A model generated the notes under the pieces. That model searched no databases. It saw nothing but the letters and a program-made list of their open reading frames with translations, and was not told where the DNA came from. Shown one piece after another: positions 50,501 to 63,076 of a stretch of DNA of 64,000 nt. This DNA is from Ptiloglossa arizonensis. Taxonomy: Eukaryota > Arthropoda > Insecta > Hymenoptera > Colletidae. The stretch spans positions 1 to 64,000 of the forward strand of contig NW_027478919.1 of assembly GCF_051014685.1 (NCBI RefSeq), read 5' to 3'. A program made the translations under genes and the position numbers. Positions within the stretch are counted from its first letter, which is position 1, and the number at the start of each line of letters is the position of its first letter.

Positions 50501-51873
50501 ACTGTGAAAATTTTGAGTTTCTCGAGCGTTTCTTACCTCCAAACTGCCATATCTCGCGCACGGATTGACCAATCCGCAAAATTTCTGTTGCATCTGAAAG
50601 TAGAAACTCGCCCGATTACAACGGTATGTGTACTTTTCCCCTAGGCCGTTCCAGCTATTCGTTTCGAGCATCAGAACTGCGAAAATGTTGAGTTTCTCAA
50701 CCGCTTCTTACCTCCAAACTGCCATATCTGGCGAACGGATGGACCAATCCGCAAAATTTCTGCTGCATCTGAATGCAAAAACTCGCCCGATTACAACGGT
50801 ATGCGTACTTTTCCCCTAGGCCGTTCTAGTTATTCGTTTCGAGCATCAGAACTGCGAAAATTTTGGGTTTCTCAAGCGTTCCTTACCTCCAAACTGCCAT
50901 ATCTCGCGAACAGATTGAACAATCCGCAAAATTTCTGTTGCATCTGAAAGTAGACACTCGCCCGTTTACAACGGTATGCGTACTTTTCCCCTAGGCCGTT
51001 CTAGTTATTCGTTTCGAGCATCAGAACTGCGAATATTTTGAGTTCCTCAAGCGTTTCTTACATACAAACTGCCACATCTCGCGAACGGATTGAACAATCC
51101 GCAAAATTTCTGTGGCATCTGAAAGTAGAAACTCGCCCAATTACAACGGTATGCGTACTTTTCCCCTAGGCCATTCTAGTTATTCGTTTCGAGCATCAGA
51201 ACTGCGAAAATGTTGAGTTTCTCAACCGCTTCTTACCTCCAAACTGCCATATCTGGCGAACGGATTGAACAATCCGCAAAATTTCTGTGGCATCTGAAAG
51301 TAGAAACTCGCCCGATTACAACGGTATGCGTACTTTTCCCCTAGGCCGTTCTAGTTATTCGTTTCGAGCATCAGAACTGCGAATATTTTGAGTTCCTCAA
51401 GCGTTTCTTACATACAAACTGCCACATCTCGCGAACGGATTGACCAATCCGCAAAATTTCTGTGGCATCTGAAAGTAGAAACTCGACCAATTACAACGAT
51501 ATGTGTACTTTTCGCCTAGGCCATTCTAGTTATTCGTTTCGAGCATCAGCACTGCGAAAATTTTGAGTTTCTCGAGCGTTTCTTACCTCCAAACTGCCAC
51601 ATCTCGCGCACGGATTGACCAATCCGCAAAATTTCTGTTGCATCTGAAAGTAGATACTCGCCCGATTACAACGCTATGTGTACTTTTCCCCTAGGCCGTT
51701 CCAGTTATTCGTTTCGAGCATCAGAACTGCGAAAATGTTGAGTTTCTCAACCGCTTCTTACCTCCAAACTGCCATATCTGGCGAACGGATGGACCAATCC
51801 GCAAAATTTCTGTTGCATCTGAAAGCAGAAACTCGCCCGATTACAACGGTATGCGTACTTTTCCCCTAGGCCG

Positions 51874-54321
51874 TTCTAGTTATTCGTTTCGAGCATCAGA
51901 ACTGCGAAAATTTTGAGTTTCTCAAGCGTTTCTTACCTCCAAACTGCCATATCTCGCGAAAGGATTGACACATCCGCAAATTTCTGTTGCATCTGAAAGT
52001 AGACACTCGCCCGATTACAACGGTATGCGTACTTTTCCCCTAGGCCGTTCTAGTTATTCGTTTCGAGCATCAGAACTGCGAATATTTTGAGTTTCTCAAG
52101 CGTTTCTTACATACAAACTGCCACATCTCGCGAACGGATTGACCAATCCGCAAAATTTCTGCTGCATCTGAAAGTAGAAACTCGCCCGATTACAACGATA
52201 TGAGTACTTCTCCCCTAGGCCGTTCTGGTTATTCGTTTCGAGTCTCAGAACTGCGAATATTTTGGGTTTCTCAAGCGTTTCTTACCTCCAAACTGCCATA
52301 TCTCGCGAACAGATTGAACAATCCGCAAAATCTCTGTTGCATCTGAAAGTAGAAACTCGCCCGATCAAAAAGGTATGAGTACATTTCCCCTAGGCCGTTC
52401 TAGTTATGCTTGTCGAGCATCAGAACTGTGAACATTTTGAGTTTCTCAACCGTTTCTTACATCCAAACTACCATATCTCGCGAACGGATTGACCGATCCG
52501 CAAAATTTCTGTTGCATCTGAAAGTAGAAACTCGCCCGATTACAACGGTATGTGTACTTTTCCCCTAGGCCATTCTAGTAATTCGTTTCGAGCATCAGAA
52601 CTGTGAAAATTTTGAGTTTCTCGAGCGTTTCTTACCTCCAAACTGCCATATCTCGCGCACGGATTGACCAATCCGCAAAATTTCTGTTGCATCTGAAAGT
52701 AGAAACTCGCCCGATTACAACGGTATGTGTACTTTTCCCCTAGGCCGTTCCAGCTATTCGTTTCGAGCATCAGAACTGCGAAAATGTTGAGTTTCTCAAC
52801 CGCTTCTTACCTCCAAACTGCCATATCTGGCGAACGGATGGGCCAATCCGCAAAATTTCTGTTGCATCTGAAAGCAGAAACTCGCCCGATTACAACGGTA
52901 TGCGTACTTTTCCCCTAGGCCGTTCTAGTTATTCGTTTCGAGCATCAGAACTGCGAAAATTTTGAGTTTCTCAAGCGTTTCTTACCTCCAAACTGCCATA
53001 TCTCGCGAAAGGATTGAGAAATCCGCAAAATTTCTGTTGCATCTGAAAGTAGACACTCGCCCGATTACAACGGTATGCGTACTTTTCCCCTAGGCCGTTC
53101 TAGTTATTCGTTTCGAGCATCAGAACTGCGAAAATTTTGAGTTTCTCAAGCGTTTCTTACCTCCAAACTGCCATATCTCGCGAAAGGATTGACACATCCG
53201 CAAATTTCTGTTGCATCTGAAAGTAGACACTCGCCCGATTACAACGGTATGCGTACTTTTCCCCTAGGCCGTTCTAGTTATTCGTTTCGAGCATCAGAAC
53301 TGCGAATATTTTGAGTTTCTCAAGCGTTTCTTACATACAAACTGCCACATCTCGCGAACGGATTGACCAATCCGCAAAATTTCTGCTGCATCTGAAAGTA
53401 GAAACTCGCCCGATTACAACGATATGAGTACTTCTCCCCTAGGCCGTTCTGGTTATTCGTTTCGAGTCTCAGAACTGCGAATATTTTGGGTTTCTCAAGC
53501 GTTTCTTACCTCCAAACTGCCATATCTCGCGAACAGATTGAACAATCCGCAAAATCTCTGTTGCATCTGAAAGTAGAAACTCGCCCGATCAAAAAGGTAT
53601 GAGTACATTTCCCCTAGGCCGTTCTAGTTATGCTTGTCGAGCATCAGAACTGTGAACATTTTGAGTTTCTCAACCGTTTCTTACATCCAAACTACCATAT
53701 CTCGCGAACGGATTGACCGATCCGCAAAATTTCTGTTGCATCTGAAAGTAGAAACTCGCCCGATTACAACGGTATGTGTACTTTTCCCCTAGGCCATTCT
53801 AGTAATTCGTTTCGAGCATCAGAACTGTGAAAATTTTGAGTTTCTCGAGCGTTTCTTACCTCCAAACTGCCATATCTCGCGCACGGATTGACCAATCCGC
53901 AAAATTTCTGTTGCATCTGAAAGTAGAAACTCGCCCGATTACAACGGTATGTGTACTTTTCCCCTAGGCCGTTCCAGCTATTCGTTTCGAGCATCAGAAC
54001 TGCGAAAATGTTGAGTTTCTCAACCGCTTCTTACCTCCAAACTGCCATATCTGGCGAACGGATGGGCCAATCCGCAAAATTTCTGTTGCATCTGAAAGCA
54101 GAAACTCGCCCGATTACAACGGTATGCGTACTTTTCCCCTAGGCCGTTCTAGTTATTCGTTTCGAGCATCAGAACTGCGAAAATTTTGAGTTTCTCAAGC
54201 GTTTCTTACCTCCAAACTGCCATATCTCGCGAAAGGATTGAGAAATCCGCAAAATTTCTGTTGCATCTGAAAGTAGACACTCGCCCGATTACAACGGTAT
54301 GCGTACTTTTCCCCTAGGCCG
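51874..54321 (+). repeat. Seven-monomer tandem duplication inside macro-copy 2 (2 x 1224 bp)
   Basis: Copies about 51,874-53,097 and 53,098-54,321 both contain B, C with the one-base deletion CCGCAAATTTC, D, E with TTACATCCAAAC, F, A with GGATGGGCC, and B with GATTGAGAAATCC. The period is 1224, not 1225, because of that deletion. Macro-copy 1 has the block once (about 40,150-41,373). The junction falls in TTCTAGTTATTCG...AGAACTGCGA near 53,098-53,130. Confidence 0.85.
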
Positions 54322-57300
54322 TTCTAGTTATTCGTTTCGAGCATCAGAACTGCGAATATTTTGAGTTTCTCAAGCGTTTCTTATATACAAACTGCCACAT
54401 CTCGCGAACGGATTGACCAATCCGCAAAATTTCTGCTGCATCTGAAAGTAGAAACTCGCCCGATTACAACGATATGAGTACTTCTCCCCTAGGCCGTTCT
54501 GGTTATTCGTTTCGAGTCTCAGAACTGCGAATATTTTGGGTTTCTCAAGCGTTTCTTACCTCCAAACTGCCATATCTCGCGAACAGATTGAACAATCCGC
54601 AAAATCTCTGTTGCATCTGAAAGTAGAAACTCGCCCGATCAAAAAGGTATGAGTACATTTCCCCTAGGCCGTTCTAGTTATGCTTGTCGAGCATCAGAAC
54701 TGTGAACATTTTGAGTTTCTCAACCGTTTCTTACCTCCAAACTACCATATCTCGCGAACGGATTGACCGATCCGCAAAATTTCTGTTGCATCTGAAAGTA
54801 GAAACTCGCCCGATTACAACGGTATGTGTACTTTTCCCCTAGGCCATTCTAGTAATTCGTTTCGAGCATCAGAACTGTGAAAATTTTGAGTTTCTCGAGC
54901 GTTTCTTACCTCCAAACTGCCATATCTCGCGCACGGATTGACCAATCCGCAAAATTTCTGTTGCATCTGAAAGTAGAAACTCGCCCGATTACAACGGTAT
55001 GTGTACTTTTCCCCTAGGCCGTTCCAGCTATTCGTTTCGAGCATCAGAACTGCGAAAATGTTGAGTTTCTCAACCGCTTCTTACCTCCAAACTGCCATAT
55101 CTGGCGAACGGATGGACCAATCCGCAAAATTTCTGCTGCATCTGAATGCAAAAACTCGCCCGATTACAACGGTATGCGTACTTTTCCCCTAGGCCGTTCT
55201 AGTTATTCGTTTCGAGCATCAGAACTGTGAAAATTTTGAGTTTCTCGAGCGTTTCTTACCTCCAAACTGCCATATCTCGCGCACGCATTGACCAATCCGC
55301 AAAATTTCTATTGCATCTGAAAGTAGAAACTCGCCCGATTACAAGGGTATGTGTACTTTTCCCCTAGGCCGTTCCAGCTATTCGTTTCGAGCATCAGAAC
55401 TGCGAAAATGTTGAGTTTCTCAACCGCTTCTTACCTCCAAACTGCCATATCTGGCGAACGGATGGACTAATCCGCAAAATTTCTGCTGCATCTGAAAGCA
55501 AAAACTCGCCCGATTACAACGGTATGCGTACTTTTCCCCTAGGCTGTTCTAGTTATTCGTTTCGAGCATCAGAACTGCGAAAATTTTGAGTTTCTCAAGC
55601 GTTTCTTACCTCCAAACTGCCATATCTCGCGAAAGGATTGACCAATCCGCAAAATTTCTGTTGCATCTGAAAGTAGACACTCGCCCGATTACAACGGTAC
55701 GCGTACTTTTCCCCTAGGCCGTTCTAGTTATTCGTTTCGAGCATCAGAACTGCGAATATTTTGAGTTCCTCAAGCGTTTCTTACATACAAACTGCCACAT
55801 CTCGCGAACGGATTGACCAATCCGCAAAATTTCTGTGGCATCTGAAAGTAGAAACTCGCCCAATTACAACGGTATGTGTACTTTTCCCCTAGGCCATTCT
55901 AGTTATTCGTTTCGAGCATCAGAACTGCGAAAATTTTGAGTTTCTCGAGCGTTTCTTACCCCCAAACTGCCATATCTCGCGCACGGATTGACCAATCCGC
56001 AAAATTTCTGTTGCATCTGAAAGTAGAAACCCGCCCGATCACAACGGTATGAGTACATTTCCCCTAGGCCGTTCTAGTTATTCGTTTCGAGCATCAGAAC
56101 TGCGAAAATTTTGAGATTCTCAAGCGTTTCTTACCTCCAAACTGCCATATCTCGCGAACGGAATGACCAATCCGCAAAATTTCTGTTGCATCTGAAAGCA
56201 CAAACTCGCCCGATTACAACGGTATGTGTACTTTTCCCCTAGGCCGTTCCAGTTATTCGTTTCGAGCATCAGAACTGCGAAAATTTTGAGTTTCTCAAGC
56301 GTTTCTTACCTCCAAACTGCCATATCTCGCGAAAGGATTGACCAATCCGCAAAATTTCTCTTGCATCTGAAAGTAGACACTCGCCCGATTACAACGGTAC
56401 GCGTACTTTTCCCCTAGGCCGTTCTAGTTATTCGTTTCGAGCATCAGAACTGCGAATATTTTGAGTTCCTCAAGCGTTTCTTACATACAAACTGCCACAT
56501 CTCGCGAACGGATTGACCAATCCGCAAAATTTCTGTGGCATCTGAAAGTAGAAACTCGCCCAATTACAACGGTATGTGTACTTTTCCCCTAGGCCATTCT
56601 AGTTATTCGTTTCGAGCATCAGAACTGCGAAAATTTTGAGTTTCTCGAGCGTTTCTTACCTCCAAACTGCCATATCTCGCGCACGGATTGACCAATCCGC
56701 AAAATTTCTGTTGCATCTGAAAGTAGAAACCCGCCCGATCACAACGGTATGAGTACATTTCCCCTAGGCCGTTCTAGTTATTCGTTTCGAGCATCAGAAC
56801 TGCGAAAATTTTGAGATTCTCAAGCGTTTCGTACCTCCAAACTGCCATATCTCGCGAACGGATTGACCAATCCGCAAAATTTCTGTTGCATCTGAAAGTA
56901 CAAACTCGCCCGATTACAACGGTATGTTTACTTTTGCCCTAGGCCGTTCCAGTTATTCGTTTCGAGCATCAGAACAGCGAAAATTTTGAGTTTCTCAAGC
57001 GTTTCTTACCTCCAAACTGCCATATCTCGCGAACGGATAGACCAATCCGCAAAATTTCTGTTGCACCTGAAAGTAGAAACCCGCCCGATTACAACGGTGT
57101 GTGTAGTCTTCCCCTAGGTCGTTCTAGTTATTCGTCTCGAGCATCAGAACTGCGAAACATTTGAGTTTCTCAAGCGTTTCTTACCTCCAAACTGCCATAT
57201 CTCGCGAACGGATTGACCAATCCGCAAAATTTCTGTTGCATCTGAAAGTAGAAACCCGCCCAATTACAAAGGTATGTGTAGTCTTCCCCTAGGCCGTTCT

Positions 57301-60300
57301 AGTTATTCGTCTCGAGCATCAGAACTGCCAAACTTTTGAGATTCTCAAGCGTTTCTTACCTCCAAACTGCCATATCTCGCGAACGGATTGACCAATCCGC
57401 AAAATTTCTGCTGCATCTGAAAGTAGAAACTCGCCCGATTACAGCGATATGAGTACTTCTCCCCTAGGCCGTTCTGGTTATTCGTTTCGAGTCTCAGAAC
57501 TGCGAATATTTTGGGTTTCTCAAGCGTTTCTTACCTCCAAACTGCCATATCTCGCGAACAGATTGAACAATCCGCAAAATCTCTGTTGCATCTGAAAGTA
57601 GAAACTCGCCCGATCAAAAAGGTATGAGTACATTTCCCCTAGGCCGTTCTAGTTATGCTTGTCGAGCATCAGAACTGTGAACATTTTGAGTTTCTCAACC
57701 GTTTCTTACCTCCAAACTACCATATCTCGCGAACGGATTGACCGATCCGCAAAATTTCTGTTGCATCTGAAAGTAGAAACTCGCCCGATTACAACGGTAT
57801 GTGTACTTTTCCCCTAGGCCATTCTAGTAATACGTTTCGAGCATCAGAACTGTGAAAATTTTGAGTTTCTCGAGCGTTTCTTACCTCCAAACTGCCATAT
57901 CTCGCGCACGGATTGACCAATCCGCAAAATTTCTGTTGCATCTGAAAGTAGAAACTCGCCCGATTACAACGGTATGTGTACTTTTCCCCTAGGCCGTTCC
58001 AGCTATTCGTTTCGAGCATCAGAACTGCGAAAATGTTGAGTTTCTCAACCGCTTCTTACCTCCAAACTGCCATATCTGGCGAACGGATGGACCAATCCGC
58101 AAAATTTCTGCTGCATCTGAATGCAAAAACTCGCCCGATTACAACGGTATGCGTACTTTTCCCCTAGGCCGTTCTAGTTATTCGTTTCGAGCATCAGAAC
58201 TGTGAAAATTTTGAGTTTCTCGAGCGTTTCTTACCTCCAAACTGCCATATCTCGCGCACGGATTGACCAATCCGCAAAATTTCTGTTGCATCTGAAAGTA
58301 GAAACTCGCCCGATTACAACGGTATGAGTACATTTCCCCTAGGCCGTTCTAGTTATTCGTTTCGAGCATCAGAACTGCGAAAATTTTGAGATTATCAAGC
58401 GTTTCTTACCTCCAAACTGCCATATCTCGCGCACGGATTGACCAATCCGCAAAATTTCTATTGAATCTGAAAGTAGAAACTCGCCCGATTACAACGGTAT
58501 GTGTACTTTTCCCCTAGGCCGTTCCAGCTATTCGTTTCGAGCATCAGAACTGTGAAAATTTTGAGTTTCTCGAGCGTTTCTTACCTCCAAACTGCCATAT
58601 CTCGCGCACGGATTGACCAATCCGCAAAATTTCTATTGAATCTGAAAGTAGAAACTCGCCCGATTACAACGGTATGTGTACTTTTCCCCTAGGCCGTTCC
58701 AGCTATTCGTTTCGAGCATCAGAACTGCGAAAATGTTGAGTTTCTCAACCGCTTCTTACCTCCAAACTGCCATATCTGGCGAACGGATGGACTAATCCGC
58801 AAAATTTCTGCTGCATCTGAAAGCAAAAACTCGCCCGATTACAACGGTATGCGTACTTTTCCCCTAGGCCGTTCTAGTTATTCGTTTCGAGCATCAGAAC
58901 TGCGAATATTTTGAGTTCCTCAAGCGTTTCTTACATACAAACTGCCACATCTCGCGAACGGATTGACCAATCCGCAAAATTTCTGTGGCATCTGAAAGTA
59001 GAAACTCGCCCAATTACAACGGTATGTGTACTTTTCCCCTAGGCCATTCTAGTTATTCGTTTCAAGCATCAGAACTGCGAAAATTTTGAGTTTCTCGAGC
59101 GTTTCTTACCTCCAAACTGCCATATCTCGCGCACGGATTGACCAATCCGCAAAATTTCTGTTGCATCTGAAAGTAGAAACCCGCCCCATCACAACGGTAT
59201 GAGTACATTTCCCCTAGGCCGTTCTAGTTATTCGTTTCGAGCATCAGAACTGCGAAAATTTTGAGATTATCAAGCGTTTCTTACCTCCAAACTGCCATAT
59301 CTCGCGCACGGATTGACCAATCCGCAAAATTTCTATTGAATCTGAAAGTAGAAACTCGCCCGATTACAACGGTATGTGTACTTTTCCCCTAGGCCGTTCC
59401 AGCTATTCGTTTCGAGCATCAGAACTGTGGAAATTTTGAGTTTCTCGAGCGTTTCTTACCTCCAAACTGCCATATCTCGCGCACGGATTGACCAATCCGC
59501 AAAATTTCTATTGAATCCGAAAGTAGAAACTCGCCCGATTACAACGGTATGTGTACTTTTCCCCTAGGCCGTTCCAGCTATTCGTTTCGAGCATCAGAAC
59601 TGCGAAAATGTTGAGTTTCTCAACCGCTTCTTACCTCCAAACTGCCATATCTGGCGAACGGATGGACTAATCCGCAAAATTTCTGCTGCATCTGAAAGCA
59701 AAAACTCGCCCGATTACAACGGTATGCGTACTTTTCCCCTAGGCTGTTCTAGTTATTCGTTTCGAGCATCAGAACTGCGAAAATTTTGAGTTTCTCAAGC
59801 GTTTCTTACCTCCAAACTGCCATATCTCGCGAAAGGATTGACCAATCCGCAAAATTTCTGTTGCATCTGAAAGTAGACACTCGCCCGATTACAACGGTAC
59901 GCGTACTTTTCCCCTAGGCCGTTCTAGTTATTCGTTTCGAGCATCAGAACTGCGAATATTTTGAGTTCCTCAAGCGTTTCTTACATACAAACTGCCACAT
60001 CTCGCGAACGGATTGACCAATCCGCAAAATTTCTGTGGCATCTGAAAGTAGAAACTCGCCCAATTACAACGGTATGTGTACTATTCCCCTAGGCCATTCT
60101 AGTTATTCGTTTCGAGCATCAGAACTGCGAAAATTTTGAGATTCTCAAGCGTTTCTTACCTCCAAACTGCCATATCTCGCGAACGGATTGACCAATCCGT
60201 AAAATTTCTGTTGCATCTGAAAGTACAAACTCGCCCGATTACAACGGTATGTGTACTTTTCCCCTAGGCCGTTCCAGTTATTCGTTTCGAGCATCAGAAC

Positions 60301-61435
60301 TGCGAAAATTTTGAGTTTCTCAAGCGTTTCTTACCTCCAAACTGCCATATCTCGCGAAAGGATTGACCAATCCGCAAAATTTCTGTTGCATCTGAAAGTA
60401 GACACTCGCCCGATTACAACGGTACGCGTACTTTTCCCCTAGGCCGTTCTAGTTATTCGTTTCGAGCATCAGAACTGCGAATATTTTGAGTTCCTCAAGC
60501 GTTTCTTACATACAAACTGCCACATCTCGCGAACGGATTGACCAATCCGCAAAATTTCTGTGGCATCTGAAAGTAGAAACTCGCCCAATTACAACGGTAT
60601 GTGTACTTTTCCCCTAGGCCATTCTAGTTATTCGTTTCGAGCATCAGAACTGCGAAAATTTTGAGTTTCTCGAGCGTTTCTTACCTCCAAACTGCCATAT
60701 CTCGCGCACGGATTGACCAATCCGCAAAATTTCTGTTGCATCTGAAAGTAGAAACCCGCCCGATCACAACGGTATGAGTACATTTCCCCTAGGCCGTTCT
60801 AGTTATTCGTTTCGAGCATCAGAACTGCGAAAATTTTGAGATTATCAAGCGTTTCTTACCTCCAAACTGCCATATCTCGCGAACGGATTGACCAATCCGC
60901 AAAATTTCTGTTGCATCTGAAAGTACAAACTCGCCCGATTACAACGGTATGTGTACTTTTCCCCTAGGCCGTTCCAGTTATTCGTTTCGAGCATCAGAAC
61001 TGTGAAAATTTTGAGTTTCTCGAGCGTTTCTTACCTCCAAACTGCCATATCTCGCGCACGGATTGACCAATCCGCAAAATTTCTATTGAATCTGAAAGTA
61101 GAAACTCGCCCGATTACAACGGTATGTGTACTTTTCCCCTAGGCCGTTCCAGCTATTCGTTTCGAGCATCAGAACTGCGAAAATGTTGAGTTTCTCAACC
61201 GCTTCTTACCTCCAAACTGCCATATCTGGCGAACGGATGGACTAATCCGCAAAATTTCTGCTGCATCTGAAAGCAAAAACTCGCCCGATTACAACGGTAT
61301 GCGTACTTTTCCCCTAGGCTGTTCTAGTTATTCGTTTCGAGCATCAGAACTGCGAAAATTTTGAGTTTCTCAAGCGTTTCTTACCTCCAAACTGCCACAT
61401 CTCGCGAACGGATTGACCAATCCGCAAAATTTCTG

Positions 61436-61610
61436 TGGCATCTGAAAGTAGAAACTCGCCCAATTACAACGGTATGTGTACTTTTCCCCTAGGCCATTCT
61501 AGTTATTCGTTTCGAGCATCAGAACTGCGAAAATTTTGAGTTTCTCGAGCGTTTCTTACCTCCAAACTGCCATATCTCGCGCACGGATTGACCAATCCGC
61601 AAAATTTCTG
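61436..61610 (+). repeat. Single G monomer present in macro-copy 2, absent from copy 1
   Basis: Macro-copy 2 runs B, G (GTGGCATCTG, CCCAATTAC, CTCGAGCG), J with CTGTAAGTAG. Macro-copy 1 near 49,320-49,375 goes from the same B tail (GCCACATCTCGCGAACGG) directly to the J unit with CTGTAAGTAG. Elsewhere the CACATCTCGCGAACGG tail is normally followed by G, so loss from copy 1 is more likely than gain here; that polarity is inference. The crossover is somewhere in GATTGACCAATCCGCAAAAT and the few bases after it. Confidence 0.75.
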
Positions 61611-63076
61611 TTGCATCTGTAAGTAGAAACCCGCCCGATCACAACGGTATGAGTACATTTCCCCTAGGCCGTTCTAGTTATTCGTTTCGAGCATCAGAAC
61701 TGCGAAAATTTTGAGATTCTCAAGCGTTTCTTACCTCCAAACTGCCATATCTCGCGAACGGATTGACCAATCCGCAAAATTTCTGTTGCATCTGAAAGTA
61801 CAAACTCGCCCGATTACAACGGTATGTTTACTTTTCCCCTAGGCCGTTCCAGTTATTCGTTTCGAGCATCAGAACAGCGAAAATTTTGAGTTTCTCAAGC
61901 GTTTCTTACCTCCAAACTGCCATATCTCGCGAACGGATAGACCAATCCGCAAAATTTCTGTTGCACCTGAAAGTAGAAACCCGCCCGATTACAACGGTGT
62001 GTGTAGTCTTCCCCTAGGTCGTTCTAGTTATTCGTCTCGAGCATCAGAACTGCGAAACATTTGAGTTTCTCAAGCGTTTCTTACCTCCAAACTGCCATAT
62101 CTCGCGAACGGATTGACCAATCCGCAAAATTTCTGTTGCATCTGAAAGTAGAAACCCGCCCAATTACAAAGGTATGTGTAGTCTTCCCCTAGGCCGTTCT
62201 AGTTATTCGTCTCGAGCATCAGAACTGCCAAACTTTTGAGATTCTCAAGCGTTTCTTACCTCCAAACTGCCATATCTCGCGAACGGATTGACCAATCCGC
62301 AAAATTTCTGCTGCATCTGAAAGTAGAAACTCGCCCGATTACAACGATATGAGTACTTCTCCCCTAGGCCGTTCTGGTTATTCGTTTCGAGTCTCAGAAC
62401 TGCGAATATTTTGGGTTTCTCAAGCGTTTCTTACCTCCAAACTGCCATATCTCGCGAACAGATTGAACAATCCGCAAAATCTCTGTTGCATCTGAAAGTA
62501 GAAACTCGCCCGATCAAAAAGGTATGAGTACATTTCCCCTAGGCCGTTCTAGTTATGCTTGTCGAGCATCAGAACTGTGAACATTTTGAGTTTCTCAACC
62601 GTTTCTTACCTCCAAACTACCATATCTCGCGAACGGATTGACCGATCCGCAAAATTTCTGTTGCATCTGAAAGTAGAAACTCGCCCGATTACAACGGTAT
62701 GTGTACTTTTCCCCTAGGCCATTCTAGTAATTCGTTTCGAGCATCAGAACTGTGAAAATTTTGAGTTTCTCGAGCGTTTCTTACCTCCAAACTGCCATAT
62801 CTCGCGCACGGATTGACCAATCCGCAAAATTTCTGTTGCATCTGAAAGTAGAAACTCGCCCGATTACAACGGTATGTGTACTTTTCCCCTAGGCCGTTCC
62901 AGCTATTCGTTTCGAGCATCAGAACTGCGAAAATGTTGAGTTTCTCAACCGCTTCTTACCTCCAAACTGCCATATCTGGCGAACGGATGGACCAATCCGC
63001 AAAATTTCTGCTGCATCTGAATGCAAAAACTCGCCCGATTACAACGGTATGCGTACTTTTCCCCTAGGCCGTTCTA

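Larger units (their letters stand above)
39105..50828 (+). repeat. Macro-duplication, copy 1 (about 11.7 kb, 67 monomers)
   Basis: This block matches 50,829 to about 63,076 in stepwise offsets: 11,724 at its start, 12,948 from about 41.0 to 42.2 kb, 12,073 from about 43.1 to 49.3 kb and 12,248 from about 49.4 to 50.83 kb. The steps are whole-monomer gains or losses. Private changes shared by both copies include AAGCGTTCCTTACC, CTCGACCAATTAC with TTTTCGCCTAGG and CATCAGCACTG, the deletion CCGCAAATTTC (about 40,251), TTATATACAAAC, CGCATTGACC with TTACAAGGG, TTTCGTACCTCC, CTTTTGCCCTAGG and ACAGCGATATGAG. Its left boundary is fixed by TCTGGTTA (39,104) against TCTAGTTA (50,828). Confidence 0.88.
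50829..63076 (+). repeat. Macro-duplication, copy 2 (about 12.2 kb, 70 monomers)
   Basis: This is the head-to-tail copy of 39,105-50,828. Single-base differences noticed by eye include GCACTGCGAAAATT for GCACTGCGAATATT (about 51,558), GCCACATCTCGCGCA for GCCATATCTCGCGCA (about 51,600), GTAGATACTCG for GTAGAAACTCG (about 51,655), TTACCCCCAAAC (about 55,961), AAAGCACAAAC (about 56,199) and AATCCGTAAAA (about 60,200). The right end lies near 63,076-63,102, where GTGAAAATTTTG replaces GCGAAAATTTTGGG. It is 524 bp longer than copy 1, which is the sum of +1224, -875 and +175. Confidence 0.87.

Noticed and set aside
50829..63076. Macro-copy 2 as a pure assembly duplication error
   Set aside because: The copies differ by scattered single bases and by three separate whole-monomer events, which a simple repeated contig segment would not show. 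It still needs confirmation by long reads.
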